Counted from the first letter of the stretch, positions 15,625 to 25,427 are shown. The stretch is DNA of 64,000 bases from JBGMEA01 sp963674555 (GCA_963674555.1 OY771429.1:930001-994000), one strand, 5' to 3'. Translations and numbers: made by a program. Notes: generated by a model not told the origin, from the sequence alone.

Positions 15625-15876
15625 ATGTTCAGAAAAGAAAAACGAAACATCGACAACATGAAGTTTTTAAAATATGTCGAAACAGATACCGAAGCTTGTG
15701 TGATACAAGGGCTTTTGGAGTCCAACGATATCTACAGTTATTTGGATTACGAGATCGATGGGGGAAGCCTTAAAGTGATCATGGGGAATTCCAACTTGGG
15801 CGTCAATATTTTCGTACATGAAGATCAATATCAAGAAGCACTGGATCTGCTTGATTCTCCGTACGAAGAAATATAA
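15625..15876 (+). CDS. DUF2007 family protein
   Basis: An 83-residue protein. From residue 12 it reads MKFLKYVETDTEACVIQGLLESNDIYSY, and it ends with FVHEDQYQEALDLLD: the DUF2007 (putative signal-transducing) pattern of an amphipathic helix that scores other short-lived proteins in this family. GAGG lies before ATG 15625; a later ATG at 15658 has no ribosome-binding site. It converges with ksgA. Function unknown. Confidence 0.8.
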   Translation: MFRKEKRNIDNMKFLKYVETDTEACVIQGLLESNDIYSYLDYEIDGGSLKVIMGNSNLGVNIFVHEDQYQEALDLLDSPYEEI

Positions 15877-15888
15877 ATAAGTTTGATC

Positions 15889-16758
15889 TCAGCCATTGAT
15901 ATGGCTATAGAGTTGGTCTGCAAGATCCGCGAATTTCTCGATCGAGATATTCTCCGCGCGAGCGTTTTCTTCGATCCCCGCTTTATATAACAATTCTTTT
16001 ACCGTTTCTTTTTGCAAGTTAAAACCTGCGGATATGCAATTGAGTATCGTCTTTCTGCGTGTTGCGAAAGCCGCGCGCACCGTTTTGAAAAATGTTTTTT
16101 CATCAATGACGGACACTGCCGGAGTTTCCCGCGGTGTTATTTTTACGACCTGAGAGTCAACATTCGGCATCGGCATAAATACACTTTTCGGTACTTCAAA
16201 AAGCTTTTCTACCTCAGCGTAATAATCCAACGCAACAGTGAAAGACGAATAGGTTTTTGTATCAGTTTGCGAACCCAAGCGTTGCGCAACTTCTTTTTGC
16301 ATCATAACGACGATGGAATCAAACGGTATCTTTTCTTCCAACAGCTTCATGATGATCGGGGATGTAATATAATAAGGCAGATTCGATAGTACTTTGATCG
16401 TCTGCCCTTTTTTGAAACTCTCTTCGAATAATTGCTTGATATCCGCTTTCAAAACATCTTGATGGATCAAAGTAACGTTATCGCTCGAACCGAAAATATC
16501 ACCAAGCATCTTGATCGCAAACGGATCGATCTCCATAGCGATGACTTTCTTTGCTTGCTCTGCCAACAACTCCGTTAACGCACCTATCCCGGGGCCGATC
16601 TCAAACACGATCTCATCATCTTTGAGTTCTAAAGAATCAACGATTTTTTGCGCTATAGTACCGTCCGTCAAAAAATTTTGACCCAATTTCTTTTTAAAAA
16701 AGAAATCATATTTTTTCATATATTCTTTTATGACCGAAGGCTTTGTCAATTCACCCAT
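15889..16758 (-). CDS. ksgA: 16S rRNA dimethyladenosine transferase
   Basis: A 289-residue S-adenosylmethionine-dependent enzyme that dimethylates two adjacent adenines near the 3' end of 16S rRNA. Visible motifs are KKLGQNFLTD, the SAM-binding EIGPGIGALTELL, the acidic MEIDPFAI and the catalytic NLPYYITSP. The C-terminal helical domain ends with KFADLADQLY. Length is normal. The upstream flippase gene is on the same strand 24 bp away, so they may be co-transcribed. Confidence 0.97.
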   Translation of the reverse strand: MGELTKPSVIKEYMKKYDFFFKKKLGQNFLTDGTIAQKIVDSLELKDDEIVFEIGPGIGALTELLAEQAKKVIAMEIDPFAIKMLGDIFGSSDNVTLIHQDVLKADIKQLFEESFKKGQTIKVLSNLPYYITSPIIMKLLEEKIPFDSIVVMMQKEVAQRLGSQTDTKTYSSFTVALDYYAEVEKLFEVPKSVFMPMPNVDSQVVKITPRETPAVSVIDEKTFFKTVRAAFATRRKTILNCISAGFNLQKETVKELLYKAGIEENARAENISIEKFADLADQLYSHING

Positions 16759-16782
16759 GTATCTTCCGATCCGAATAATTCA

Positions 16783-18339
16783 TTATCCGCGAATTTCGTG
16801 TATATCTTGTTTTGTCACTGCTTTTGTAAAATAGATCAATGCTATGTATACGATGCCGCTTGCAAAGATCATTACCAATACAGCTAACCTGTAACTGATG
16901 AAATTTTCCAAGAAGTTATATCCTACTACCGCAAAAACACCCATAACACCTGAAGCAAACAAAGTTTTTAAAATCTTGCCTGTGATCTTTTCGATACCGA
17001 TATGTTTTTTTACATCGATAAAGTTCAAAAGGAATATCACAAACGCTGCGATGAGAGAACTGTAGACCGCTCCGTAGATACCGATATCCGGATTGGATAT
17101 CAACGCGATATTTAACAAAAGCTTTATCAAAGCTCCCCAAGCTAAGTTCTTCAGCGGTTTATAAAACATGCCGGAACCTTGCAGAACACCTTGCATCGTG
17201 AATATGCCTGTCGTAAAAACAGCAACATACGCTAAAGACATAAGCATCGTGTATCCCGAAGATTCTTCCGAGAATACTGTTTTCATGATCGGTTCCGCCA
17301 AGACACTAAGTCCTACCGCACACGGGAGCGATACCAAAAATGCAACTCTTATAGCAAGAGATGTTTTCTTGATCACTTTTGGTTTGTCGTTCTTAATAAA
17401 TGAAGCGCTTATCGAAGGTACCAAACTTGCCGATAATGCGGCACCCAGTACCAACGGTACGTTGACCAATGTTTGCGCTTTTTGTTCCAATTGTCCGAAA
17501 AGTTCGGTAGCGATCTCGCCGCTCACACCGTTATTTTGCAATATCGTTGCGATCGTAGCGCTGTTGATCAGATCCATTACTGTATTGACAAGCCCGCCCA
17601 ATGCGACCGGCAAAGCCAATATCACGAGTGTTTTTATCAAATAGCCGCGGCTCTCTTCTTCTTCAACGACCTGTTCTTTTAACAGATCGGATTGCTTTTT
17701 ACGAAAGATAATAAAAGAAAGGTATAGAAACGCGAACGCAATGATCGCGCCGAACGTTGCGCCGAACGTCCCGCCTGCTGCACCGTATGCAACATCGAAA
17801 CGATTTGTTAAATATATCGCAAGCGCGATACCTAATCCTACTCTGCCTATTTGTTCCAAAATTTGAGAAACTGAGGTAAATGTCATGCGTTGCATGCCTT
17901 GAAAAAACCCTCTGACCGCAGAGATCATAGCAACAAAGAAAGGCGCCGCCGCTAAAGCGATGATCGACCAATAAGCCTCCGGCTCCCAATTAAAAATGTC
18001 GATAAAAAACCGCGCGCCGAAGAACATCAACAATGAACAAGCAGTTCCGAGAACGGCTAAAATGATCAACGCGCTGTAAAAGACTTTATATGCGCCTCTG
18101 TAATTTCCGACAGAAGCTCGCTCCGATACCATTTTTGATATCGCAATAGGCAACCCTGCCACGGATATGATCAAAAAAGTATTATAAAGCGGATAGGCAT
18201 AGGAATATAATCCCAACCCATAATCCCCGATAGTCGCCGCTAACGGGATCTTAAAGAACATGCCCAAAAACTTTGATAGTATTCCGCCCGCTGCTAAGAT
18301 AGCGGCGCTTGTCAAATAGTTTCTTTGTTTATTTTTCAC
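16783..18339 (-). CDS. Polysaccharide/lipid II flippase (YtgP/SpoVB family)
   Basis: A 518-residue integral membrane protein with about 14 helices of the MOP (MATE-like) exporter superfamily. The N-terminus AAILAAGGILSKFLGMFFKIPLA and the FFQGMQRMTFTSVSQILEQIGRV segment match the YtgP/SpoVB group. In Bacillus subtilis YtgP is a MurJ-type lipid II flippase, and SpoVB is its sporulation paralogue. Which one this is cannot be decided without a tree. The start codon is GTG at 18339 with AGGGA upstream. Confidence 0.88.
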   Translation of the reverse strand: MKNKQRNYLTSAAILAAGGILSKFLGMFFKIPLAATIGDYGLGLYSYAYPLYNTFLIISVAGLPIAISKMVSERASVGNYRGAYKVFYSALIILAVLGTACSLLMFFGARFFIDIFNWEPEAYWSIIALAAAPFFVAMISAVRGFFQGMQRMTFTSVSQILEQIGRVGLGIALAIYLTNRFDVAYGAAGGTFGATFGAIIAFAFLYLSFIIFRKKQSDLLKEQVVEEEESRGYLIKTLVILALPVALGGLVNTVMDLINSATIATILQNNGVSGEIATELFGQLEQKAQTLVNVPLVLGAALSASLVPSISASFIKNDKPKVIKKTSLAIRVAFLVSLPCAVGLSVLAEPIMKTVFSEESSGYTMLMSLAYVAVFTTGIFTMQGVLQGSGMFYKPLKNLAWGALIKLLLNIALISNPDIGIYGAVYSSLIAAFVIFLLNFIDVKKHIGIEKITGKILKTLFASGVMGVFAVVGYNFLENFISYRLAVLVMIFASGIVYIALIYFTKAVTKQDIHEIRG

Positions 18340-18528
18340 AACAATCCCTATTCTTTATACTTATAGTTTTAATTTTGATCGATTACTATTAAAAATACTG
18401 TGATCCTTATAAGTTTCGACCGCTTTTCACATTATACATGATATCTTTATTTAACATACCCTTTTGAAGGTTTTTTATCAATTTCTAATCTTTTTGTTAA
18501 ATATTCATTTTCAGTTCCAAACGACTGA

Positions 18529-18557
18529 TTGACAATCAAAAACAAATATGCTACTAT
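18529..18557 (+). promoter_or_regulatory. tRNA-Thr promoter
   Basis: TTGACA (18529-18534), 17 nt, TACTAT (18552-18557), about 52 nt before the tRNA. In the rest of 18340-18608 I see no other gene. Confidence 0.8.
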
Positions 18558-18608
18558 TGTCAAGAATTCAATAATATCCTATGCTTTTACGATTATAGTG
18601 TTGTACGA

Positions 18609-18684
18609 GCCTGCGTAGCTCAGTAGGTAGAGCACCACCATGGTAAGGTGGGGGTCATCGGTTCAAATCCGTTCGCAGGCTCCA
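18609..18684 (+). tRNA. tRNA-Thr (GGT anticodon)
   Basis: A 76-nt cloverleaf with encoded CCA. The acceptor GCCTGCG pairs with CGCAGGC, the anticodon stem is CCACC/GGTGG around loop ATGGTAA (anticodon GGT, codon ACC), and the T arm contains GGTTCAAATCC. Confidence 0.97.
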
Positions 18685-18689
18685 TTTTT

Positions 18690-19190
18690 TTATAAATATA
18701 AATGTCGCAGGCAGGCAAGTCCCGTCTGTGTTTTAAAATACTTTTGCATAACGGCTTGCGTTGCACTTTTACTCATCTGATCTTCATCAATATTCACAAT
18801 AAAATCAGCCTCGACCAATATTTGATAGTCTATCCCGTCAATTTGCGTGTAAGTATGATGATGCCCGATCAAATAGCAGACCCGATCGATCACCTCTTTG
18901 TCGATCTTATTTTTTTGTAAGATCATTTCAGCAATGGGAGGTCCTTCTATTTCTTGATAACTTCCGGCGGAAGATCCGTATTTTTCTTCGCTGTTTTTAA
19001 TACCGATATCATGCATCAATGCCGCAAGTTTCAAAACAAACAATGTTTGTGCATCAACTGCTTCACAAACGGCGATATGCTTCGCAAAGGAATATACTTT
19101 CATAAAATGAAAGATGCGCCTGGAATCTCCCTTATAATAATCCAGCATTTCATCCATGATCAAATGTATTGTTTTTTCCTGATCTTTCAT
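18690..19190 (-). CDS. HD-domain phosphohydrolase-like protein
   Basis: A protein of about 166 residues with an HD-type metal-binding fold. The pattern RRIFHFMKVYSFAKHI gives the first His; LAALMHDIGIK gives the HD pair; and GHHHTY with later EADFIVNIDED gives the remaining ligands. Such proteins are phosphohydrolases. The open frame extends upstream to a GTG at 19250, whose GGAG is too close to it, so I prefer the ATG at 19190, though its ribosome-binding site is weak. It follows the tyrosine phosphatase gene on the same strand. Confidence 0.8.
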   Translation of the reverse strand: MKDQEKTIHLIMDEMLDYYKGDSRRIFHFMKVYSFAKHIAVCEAVDAQTLFVLKLAALMHDIGIKNSEEKYGSSAGSYQEIEGPPIAEMILQKNKIDKEVIDRVCYLIGHHHTYTQIDGIDYQILVEADFIVNIDEDQMSKSATQAVMQKYFKTQTGLACLRHLYL

Positions 19191-19250
19191 CTTGTTCTCG
19201 ATCCAATCGATTATTATTTTGATAATAAAACTACTGTGCGATAGCTGCAC

Positions 19251-19988
19251 TTACTCCACTAACGCTTTTTTAATAAGTGTTATTTCCTCGTTTGATACCC
19301 CTATCTCGTTGAGATACCTATTTGCTCCACCGTAAGAAGTTCTGAAAAACTGAAGCGTTTCGATCATATCTTTGGGTTTTGATTCAAACAGGTAATTGGG
19401 GAGTAAAAGATTGTACTGCTCCAAAACTTTTGCCTGGATCTCTTTTATATCGGGATTGTAACTTTCGCTCAAACTGTAATCCCGCACAATGATCTCATCG
19501 GGCACATCCGCCAATTGCAATAGGATCATCGCCACAACACCCGTACGGTCTTTACCCGCTGTACAATTAAATATCGTACCTTCGTTGATATTCAATGCAA
19601 AGAATTTAAAAATATCCCGAAAAGAAGCTTGGCTGTTTGTTAAAAGATCAATATACATTTCAGCCATCGTATCAGGGTAAATACCCGCGAGATTATCGGA
19701 ATGAATGTTATCCAGAAGAGGCACGTTAAAGTAATTCATCTGTCTGAAATCACGCAAACCAGAAGGATGTTCTTCTATCTCGGTTCTTGCGCGAAGATCA
19801 AGATTGGCTCTGATCCCGTACGCATATAGATACGCCTTGTCTTCATTCGATAGTTTATCCAATTTGGCCGCTCTTACAAACTTATGATAATTGAGCATAA
19901 TGCCGTCTGTATTGATATATCCTCCGAGGTCTCTTACATTGCTTGCTCCCAACAAAGGTAAACATTTTGGGTCTTTTTGGTCCTGCAT
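19251..19988 (-). CDS. Tyrosine-protein phosphatase
   Basis: A 245-residue protein phosphatase of the Y_phosphatase3 (PtpA/LipA-like) family. The active-site signature is CTAGKDRTG (C-x5-R) around residues 140-148, preceded by LGASNVRDLGGY near the start, a family hallmark. Such enzymes dephosphorylate phosphotyrosine or phosphoinositides; the bacterial substrate here is unknown. GAGG precedes ATG 19988. The HD-domain gene follows immediately. Confidence 0.92.
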   Translation of the reverse strand: MQDQKDPKCLPLLGASNVRDLGGYINTDGIMLNYHKFVRAAKLDKLSNEDKAYLYAYGIRANLDLRARTEIEEHPSGLRDFRQMNYFNVPLLDNIHSDNLAGIYPDTMAEMYIDLLTNSQASFRDIFKFFALNINEGTIFNCTAGKDRTGVVAMILLQLADVPDEIIVRDYSLSESYNPDIKEIQAKVLEQYNLLLPNYLFESKPKDMIETLQFFRTSYGGANRYLNEIGVSNEEITLIKKALVE

Positions 19989-20021
19989 ATCTACGTCCTC
20001 TTATTTATATTAGTTGTCTAC

Positions 20022-20876
20022 TCATATAACATATTTATAATAATCATATTGTTGTTGCACAATAAAACCGCTGTTTTTATAAAGCGCGAAAGCACTTTGA
20101 TTGTCACTGCTTACTTCCAATAAGATACGTTTATTTTTTATTAAAATAAGCTCTTCGAGTAGCAGACTTATCATCTGTTTTCCGTAACCTTGGTTGCGAT
20201 ACTCAGGCAGAATGCCCAGTCCGAAAATATAGAATTTATCTTCCTGCCTGTTTACATTGCACATCCCGATGATCGTATCGTCCGAATACAAAAGGTATGT
20301 ATCAAAATGCTCTGTGTCCAGTATCGTTTTAAGAGCACTTTCGGTATCTTTATTCACATCATGGAATATAGCGGGATAGATCGCAGCCATTTCATTCAAA
20401 TAAGCTTCATTCGCTTTTGTCAGTTTCAGTTCGGTTTCAAGCTTTGAAAATTGCGCTGTATCCAGCTCCATCAAATATTCCGTTCGCTCGATATCGGCTC
20501 CGTATTTTTCGATAACATGCTTTGCGTCTTTTCCCGAAGGTTGATGCACGAATAGAACGTGATCGATCTCATAATTTTCCAGCTCATTTTTTGCCTCTTT
20601 AAAAAGCAATGAGAAATATCCCTTTCTGCGAAACTCGGGATGTGTATATGCGCTTATTTCCGCAACATCCGCTGTGGGGATGAACATCGACAGATAAGCG
20701 ATCAATTGTTCTTCGATAAACAAGAAGAAATAGCATTTGATATTTTGATCAAAATTCAACACATGATCAAATGCTACTTCATCGCTTATGGGTTCATACG
20801 CGGCACATAGCCGCACTAAATTTTTGATTTGTTCTTTTTGTTCTTCCGTTACATCGCTAGCGGATATGATCTGCAT
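20022..20876 (-). CDS. Tandem GNAT acetyltransferase
   Basis: A 284-residue protein made of two GNAT folds. The N-terminal half has EISAYTHPEFRRKGYFSLLFKEA and the C-terminal half has GLGILPEYRNQGYGKQMISLLLEEL. Both show the acetyl-CoA-binding R/Q-x-x-G-x-G/A core; the second is the more complete and is likely catalytic. GGAGG lies before ATG 20876. The acceptor is unknown. Confidence 0.88.
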   Translation of the reverse strand: MQIISASDVTEEQKEQIKNLVRLCAAYEPISDEVAFDHVLNFDQNIKCYFFLFIEEQLIAYLSMFIPTADVAEISAYTHPEFRRKGYFSLLFKEAKNELENYEIDHVLFVHQPSGKDAKHVIEKYGADIERTEYLMELDTAQFSKLETELKLTKANEAYLNEMAAIYPAIFHDVNKDTESALKTILDTEHFDTYLLYSDDTIIGMCNVNRQEDKFYIFGLGILPEYRNQGYGKQMISLLLEELILIKNKRILLEVSSDNQSAFALYKNSGFIVQQQYDYYKYVI

Positions 20877-20907
20877 AATATCCTCCTTGATCGATCGGTC
20901 ATCGTGA

Positions 20908-21825
20908 TTATTTTAAAAAGCCTTCAATGATCACTTCTTCGGCTTCAACATCGGTCATACCGAATGTTTGCAATTTGACCAGTTGATCATTGTTGATTCT
21001 GCCGATCGCCGCTTCGTGCACGATCTGCGCGTCCGCGTGGTTTGCCGCGATCTCTGGGATAGAACTGATCTGCGCGTGATCCATAATGATCGAATCGCAC
21101 TGCACATGCGCGCGGCAACGCGTGTTACCGATCGCTTTCGGGTGAAAGATCTGCTTGGATGAATTCTTCGCGACCGAACGCGAAATGATCTGCACGACCG
21201 AATCTTCTCCGTCCAAATAAATATCCATATTTGATTCGGCAAATTGTTCTTCGTGTGTCATAAGTTTCTCGATCATGACCATTTTTGCGTTCTTTTCAAG
21301 ATGCGCCGTTGTGTCTCGCTTCGTGGAGTCAACGCCTTTTATTTGTACCAATTCCATTTCGCAATAGGAATCTTCTTGCATATAGACTACTGTAACAGGG
21401 TTTAAGACCCTTTCGCCTGTGCCGCTGCCTTCACCATAGTGTTTTTCTACGTAACGTACTTTAGCGCCTTTTCCGATATGGAAAGTATGCACACCGTCAT
21501 GTTCGCTCTTTTCAGAACCACTGTTGTGGATACCGCACCCCGCAACGATCAGAACATCCGCACCCTCGCCGATCTCAAAGTCATTATATACCATATCATT
21601 TAATCCGCTCTCCGTGAGGATCACAGGGATATGCACGCTCTCGTTTTTCGTAAAAGGCTTAACGACGATATCAATACCAGGCTTATCTTCTTTTGTCGTT
21701 ATGATGATATTTTCGGTCGATCTTCTGCCTGCGCCTTCGCCGTTTCGTCGAATGTTATAAGCACCTTGCGGTATCTCGTGAAGATCGGCAACCGTTTCTA
21801 AAATTCGTTGATCTGTTTTATTCAT
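20908..21825 (-). CDS. smsB: SufB/SufD-like scaffold of a minimal (SMS-type) Fe-S assembly system
   Basis: A 305-residue SufBD-core protein, much shorter than SufB (about 470). It has the right-handed beta-helix with DMVYNDFEIGEGADVLIVAGCGIHNSG, HTFHIGKGAKVRYVEKHYGEG and the C-terminal HADAQIVHEAAIGRINNDQLVKLQ segment. With the adjacent SufC-like ATPase it matches the two-gene SMS (SUF-like minimal system) described in anaerobic bacteria and archaea. Its start overlaps the ATPase gene by 4 bp (ATGA). No cysteine desulfurase or SufU-like gene is next to it, as expected for SMS. Confidence 0.85.
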   Translation of the reverse strand: MNKTDQRILETVADLHEIPQGAYNIRRNGEGAGRRSTENIIITTKEDKPGIDIVVKPFTKNESVHIPVILTESGLNDMVYNDFEIGEGADVLIVAGCGIHNSGSEKSEHDGVHTFHIGKGAKVRYVEKHYGEGSGTGERVLNPVTVVYMQEDSYCEMELVQIKGVDSTKRDTTAHLEKNAKMVMIEKLMTHEEQFAESNMDIYLDGEDSVVQIISRSVAKNSSKQIFHPKAIGNTRCRAHVQCDSIIMDHAQISSIPEIAANHADAQIVHEAAIGRINNDQLVKLQTFGMTDVEAEEVIIEGFLK

Positions 21826-22559
21826 GCGATACTGCCCTCTTCTTTTTTATAGATACAATCGTCGTCGAATTCTCCCATAAGATCAGGTAAGATATCCGTA
21901 CTTTGTCCGTGTTTCTTCACTTTTCCGTCCGCGATCAAAAGAACTTCATCGGCAAGTTGCATGATCCTTTCTTGATGCGAAATAATAATAACGCTGTCGT
22001 GTATATTCTTATTCATCGATTTAAAACTGTTGACGAGCATCGTGAAACTCCACAGATCGATCCCCGCTTCGGGCTCATCGTAAATTGCCAAGTCCAACTT
22101 TCTGGCCATCAATGTCGCGATCTCGATCCTTTTGATCTCTCCTCCGGATAAAGATGCGTCTATTTCTCTGTCGAGGTAATCTTTGGAACAAAGTCCGACT
22201 TTCGTCAAGTAATCACAGCATACACCTTCAGGAAGGTCTCCGCCATGTGCAAGTGTAAGCAAGCGACGGATCGTAAGCCCTTTGAATCTCGGCGGTTGCT
22301 GAAACGCGTAACCGATGCCTAATTTCGCTCTCTCCGTAACGCTTTTATCGGTAATATCTTCACCGTTAAAAAATATCTGTCCCGATGTAGGTTTTTCGAT
22401 GCCCATGATCAGACGGGCAAGCGTAGACTTCCCACCGCCGTTCGGTCCCGTTATAACGACGAATTTACCTTTATCCACTGTTAAGCTGACATTATCTATG
22501 ATCTTATTGATTTTACCCGAGTCTGCCACTTCAAACGATATATTTTTAAGTTCTAGCAT
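21822..22559 (-). CDS. smsC: SufC-like ABC ATPase of the SMS Fe-S system
   Basis: A 245-residue SufC-type ATPase. Walker A is GPNGGGKSTL, the signature is LSGGEIKRIEIATLMARKLDLAIYDEPEAGID (with Walker B), and the H-loop lies in IIISHQ. SufC proteins energise Fe-S cluster assembly on SufB scaffolds and do not drive transport. GGGAGA precedes ATG 22559. It is the first gene of the two-gene operon. Confidence 0.9.
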   Translation of the reverse strand: MLELKNISFEVADSGKINKIIDNVSLTVDKGKFVVITGPNGGGKSTLARLIMGIEKPTSGQIFFNGEDITDKSVTERAKLGIGYAFQQPPRFKGLTIRRLLTLAHGGDLPEGVCCDYLTKVGLCSKDYLDREIDASLSGGEIKRIEIATLMARKLDLAIYDEPEAGIDLWSFTMLVNSFKSMNKNIHDSVIIISHQERIMQLADEVLLIADGKVKKHGQSTDILPDLMGEFDDDCIYKKEEGSIA

Positions 22560-22691
22560 TTTACTTCTCCCATTAATTGGTCTGTTTCTTAAATTATAAT
22601 CGCATACCTGTTTTTTAGCAAGTATTTCACAACCTTGTTTATCTTCTGAGAATGATACCCGAACGATAAAGTATTATATTTAAACACCTTA

Positions 22692-23750
22692 TTACCCGGG
22701 CAATGTATCGATCTTGTTCATAAAAAACGCAAAAGCAGATGGCACCGCCAATTCGGATCCTATCTGTTCTTGGTCGAACCATTCAGCATCCTCTGTTACG
22801 ATCTCTCCGGTCGTAATTATACGGTATCCTATCATGTGCCATTCTTTATGCGTAAAGATATGTTTTGTCTCTCCCAGTTTTTGGATTTGGTCGTAAGATA
22901 TTTTTCGCTCTTGCAAATATTTCTTCATTTCTTTTAAGGACATTTTTTGATCGACGTTCGGAAACTCCCAAAGCCCTGCAAGTAAACCGCTGTTCTTACG
23001 CTTTCTCATCGCAATACGATCTTTATCGTCCGTAAATATCAGTACCGTTTTATATTCAATCTTTCTTTTTTTTGCAGCGCTTTTATATGGGATCTGTTTT
23101 GTAAGGCCTTCTTTGTATGCCCTGCACATGTTTCTCAGAGGACAAACAGCGCATTTCGGATCTCCCGTCGGCAAACAAACCGTAGCGCCTAACTCCATCA
23201 TTGCTTGATTAAAATCACCGACACGATCATTCGGTAGGATATCCGTTAAAAACGCGCGGATATCTTTCTTCGCTTTCGGATCTCTGATGTCTTTATCATA
23301 TGCATTTATTCTTGATATAACACGTAACACATTCCCGTCTACTACAGCATGTTTTTCTCCGAAAGCGATCGATGCGATCGCAGCGGCGGTATAGTCTCCG
23401 ATGCCGAGGAGTTTGATAAGCTCATCATATGTATCGGGTATTTTTCCGTTATGGTTTTGAACGATCATTCCAGCCGCTTTACGCATATTGATAACGCGCC
23501 TGTAATAGCCGAGGCCTTCCCAAAGTTTCAGTAATTCTTCTTCCGTTGCATTTGCGAGTGCGTACACATCGGGGAGTGTTCGGATAAAACGTTCAAAGTA
23601 CGGTCGAACCGTATCGACACGCGTTTGTTGCAACATGATCTCGGAGACCCATACGTGGTACGGTGAAAGATCTGAACGCCAAGGCAATATCCTTGCGTGT
23701 TTATCGTACCAAGCTAAAAGCAATTTCGGTATTTGTTGATGTTTCTTCAT
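22692..23750 (-). CDS. mutY: A/G-specific adenine glycosylase
   Basis: A 352-residue base-excision repair enzyme that removes adenine mispaired with 8-oxoguanine. Visible features: LPWRSDLSPYHVWVSEIMLQQTRV with the catalytic Glu, the helix-hairpin-helix LLGIGDYTAAAIASIAF, the conserved Asp in VDGNVLRV, the C-x6-C-x2-C-x5-C iron-sulfur motif (CLPTGDPKCAVCPLRNMC), and a C-terminal NUDIX-like 8-oxoG recognition domain from about residue 230. Normal length. Confidence 0.96.
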   Translation of the reverse strand: MKKHQQIPKLLLAWYDKHARILPWRSDLSPYHVWVSEIMLQQTRVDTVRPYFERFIRTLPDVYALANATEEELLKLWEGLGYYRRVINMRKAAGMIVQNHNGKIPDTYDELIKLLGIGDYTAAAIASIAFGEKHAVVDGNVLRVISRINAYDKDIRDPKAKKDIRAFLTDILPNDRVGDFNQAMMELGATVCLPTGDPKCAVCPLRNMCRAYKEGLTKQIPYKSAAKKRKIEYKTVLIFTDDKDRIAMRKRKNSGLLAGLWEFPNVDQKMSLKEMKKYLQERKISYDQIQKLGETKHIFTHKEWHMIGYRIITTGEIVTEDAEWFDQEQIGSELAVPSAFAFFMNKIDTLPG

Positions 23751-23772
23751 CTAAGTCATTCCATCTTTGTCT

Positions 23773-25323
23773 TTATAATAAGCTATCTTGATCTTTCAAA
23801 GCATACGGAAGGCGTGCAATGATATCGGATGCGATCATGCCGTATTGTGACAGATCCTCTGCAGCTATATCACCCGCAAGTCCGTGTATATAAACTCCTG
23901 TGGCAGCAGCCATGAAAGGATCGATGTTTTTGGCCATAAAGGATCCGATCACACCTGCCAACACATCCCCGCTTCCCGCAGTAGCCATACCGGGATTGCC
24001 CGTTGTATTAACAAATACTTTTCCGTCGGAAGATGCGGTAACGGTGTTAGCTCCTTTCAATACGATTGTCAGATTTTCGTAACGCTTCGCAAATTTCTGC
24101 GCCGCGCCTATCCTGTCATTTTCTATCTCAGCGATCATAAGCCCGTTCAGTCGTGTCATTTCAACAGCATGCGGCGTAAGAACGATCGGTACTTTGGATT
24201 GTCTGAGGATTTCTGTATCAAGAGCGATGATCGAAAGCCCGTCCGCGTCTATCAATAAAGGTCGATTGCTTTGTTTGATCAGCTCATAAACGATTTGTTT
24301 GGTATCATCGTCAATCGAAAGTCCGCAACCTATAACGAGCGCATCGGATGTTTCCGAAAGTTCGAGTATGCTATCTAAATTATCGATCGAGATCGTTCCG
24401 TTTTGCGTGGCTTTTAAAGGTATGCTCATCACTTCCAACGTTTTTGCGGCGACCGAATCATAGATCGTCTCGGGTACCGCCGTTCTGACGATGCCGCTTC
24501 CGCTGCGAAGCGCAGCCAATGAAGCCATTACGGGAGCGCCGTACATCGTCTTGCTTCCGCCGAGAACTAAGACCTTTCCGCAACTGCCTTTATGTTCGTT
24601 ATGGGTATAAACGGGCAGCGTATTGATCGCGTCTTGTTTTTGATAGGCTCGGATATTCAGCCCTTCGTCATCGATCGGCTCTTGCGGTATACCGATCTCT
24701 TTTACGATGACCTCTCCCATATACGCTTTTGCGTTTGATAAAACATGCGCTATTTTTCTTAAACAGAGCGCTATCATAACATCGGCGTGCACCGCGACGC
24801 CCATCACGTGTCCGTTGTCCGCATTGATCCCGCTCGGAAGATCAACCGAGATCGTGTAATACGGCAATTGATCGATCGCTTCGATCAGCTCTTTGGCGAC
24901 TCCTGTAATACTCGAGTTAAGTCCCGTTCCGAATACAGCGTCGATTACGATCGCGTCTTTCCGCGCTTTATACGGCGTTGCGATAAACGTGTCCGCGTCT
25001 GTTATTTTTCCGCCTGCGCTGAGATATTGTTCTTTCATAAGCGCGGCGTCGCTTTTATCGTCTTTCGGTTCTCCGCAGGATATCACCGTAACAGCCGCGC
25101 CGCATAGAAGCAACAACCGCGCGAGTTCATAGCCGTCTCCACCGTTGTTCCCACTGCCGCAAAAAACAAGGTATTCTCTGACATTGTAATCAGCGATACT
25201 TTCCGCAATAAATTCGTATATGTTTTTTGCCGCGTTACGCATCAACGTCGATCCGCTTATCCCATATTTTTGGATGGTCCGCTTGTCGATACTGCGCATT
25301 TGTTTCGAAGTTACGATATACAT
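23773..25323 (-). CDS. nnr: Bifunctional NAD(P)H-hydrate epimerase/dehydratase
   Basis: A 516-residue fusion that repairs damaged NAD(P)H hydrates. The N-terminal half (NnrE-type epimerase) has CGSGNNGGDGYELARLL and VDAVFGTGL; the C-terminal half (NnrD-type ADP/ATP-dependent dehydratase) has GKVLVLGGSKTMYGAPVMASLAALRSGSG and the GNPGMATAGSGDVLAGVI motif. I place the start at 25323 because AAGGA lies 7 nt upstream; the ATG five codons earlier has no such site. Confidence 0.96.
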   Translation of the reverse strand: MYIVTSKQMRSIDKRTIQKYGISGSTLMRNAAKNIYEFIAESIADYNVREYLVFCGSGNNGGDGYELARLLLLCGAAVTVISCGEPKDDKSDAALMKEQYLSAGGKITDADTFIATPYKARKDAIVIDAVFGTGLNSSITGVAKELIEAIDQLPYYTISVDLPSGINADNGHVMGVAVHADVMIALCLRKIAHVLSNAKAYMGEVIVKEIGIPQEPIDDEGLNIRAYQKQDAINTLPVYTHNEHKGSCGKVLVLGGSKTMYGAPVMASLAALRSGSGIVRTAVPETIYDSVAAKTLEVMSIPLKATQNGTISIDNLDSILELSETSDALVIGCGLSIDDDTKQIVYELIKQSNRPLLIDADGLSIIALDTEILRQSKVPIVLTPHAVEMTRLNGLMIAEIENDRIGAAQKFAKRYENLTIVLKGANTVTASSDGKVFVNTTGNPGMATAGSGDVLAGVIGSFMAKNIDPFMAAATGVYIHGLAGDIAAEDLSQYGMIASDIIARLPYALKDQDSLL

Positions 25324-25427
25324 TTTTTTATCCTTCATCTTACTATCGATTTATAAATGATTATAGTACTATGGTATCATAAATCATAAGCAGACAATAT
25401 ACTTTGTTATGAAAGGATCAAAAGGAT

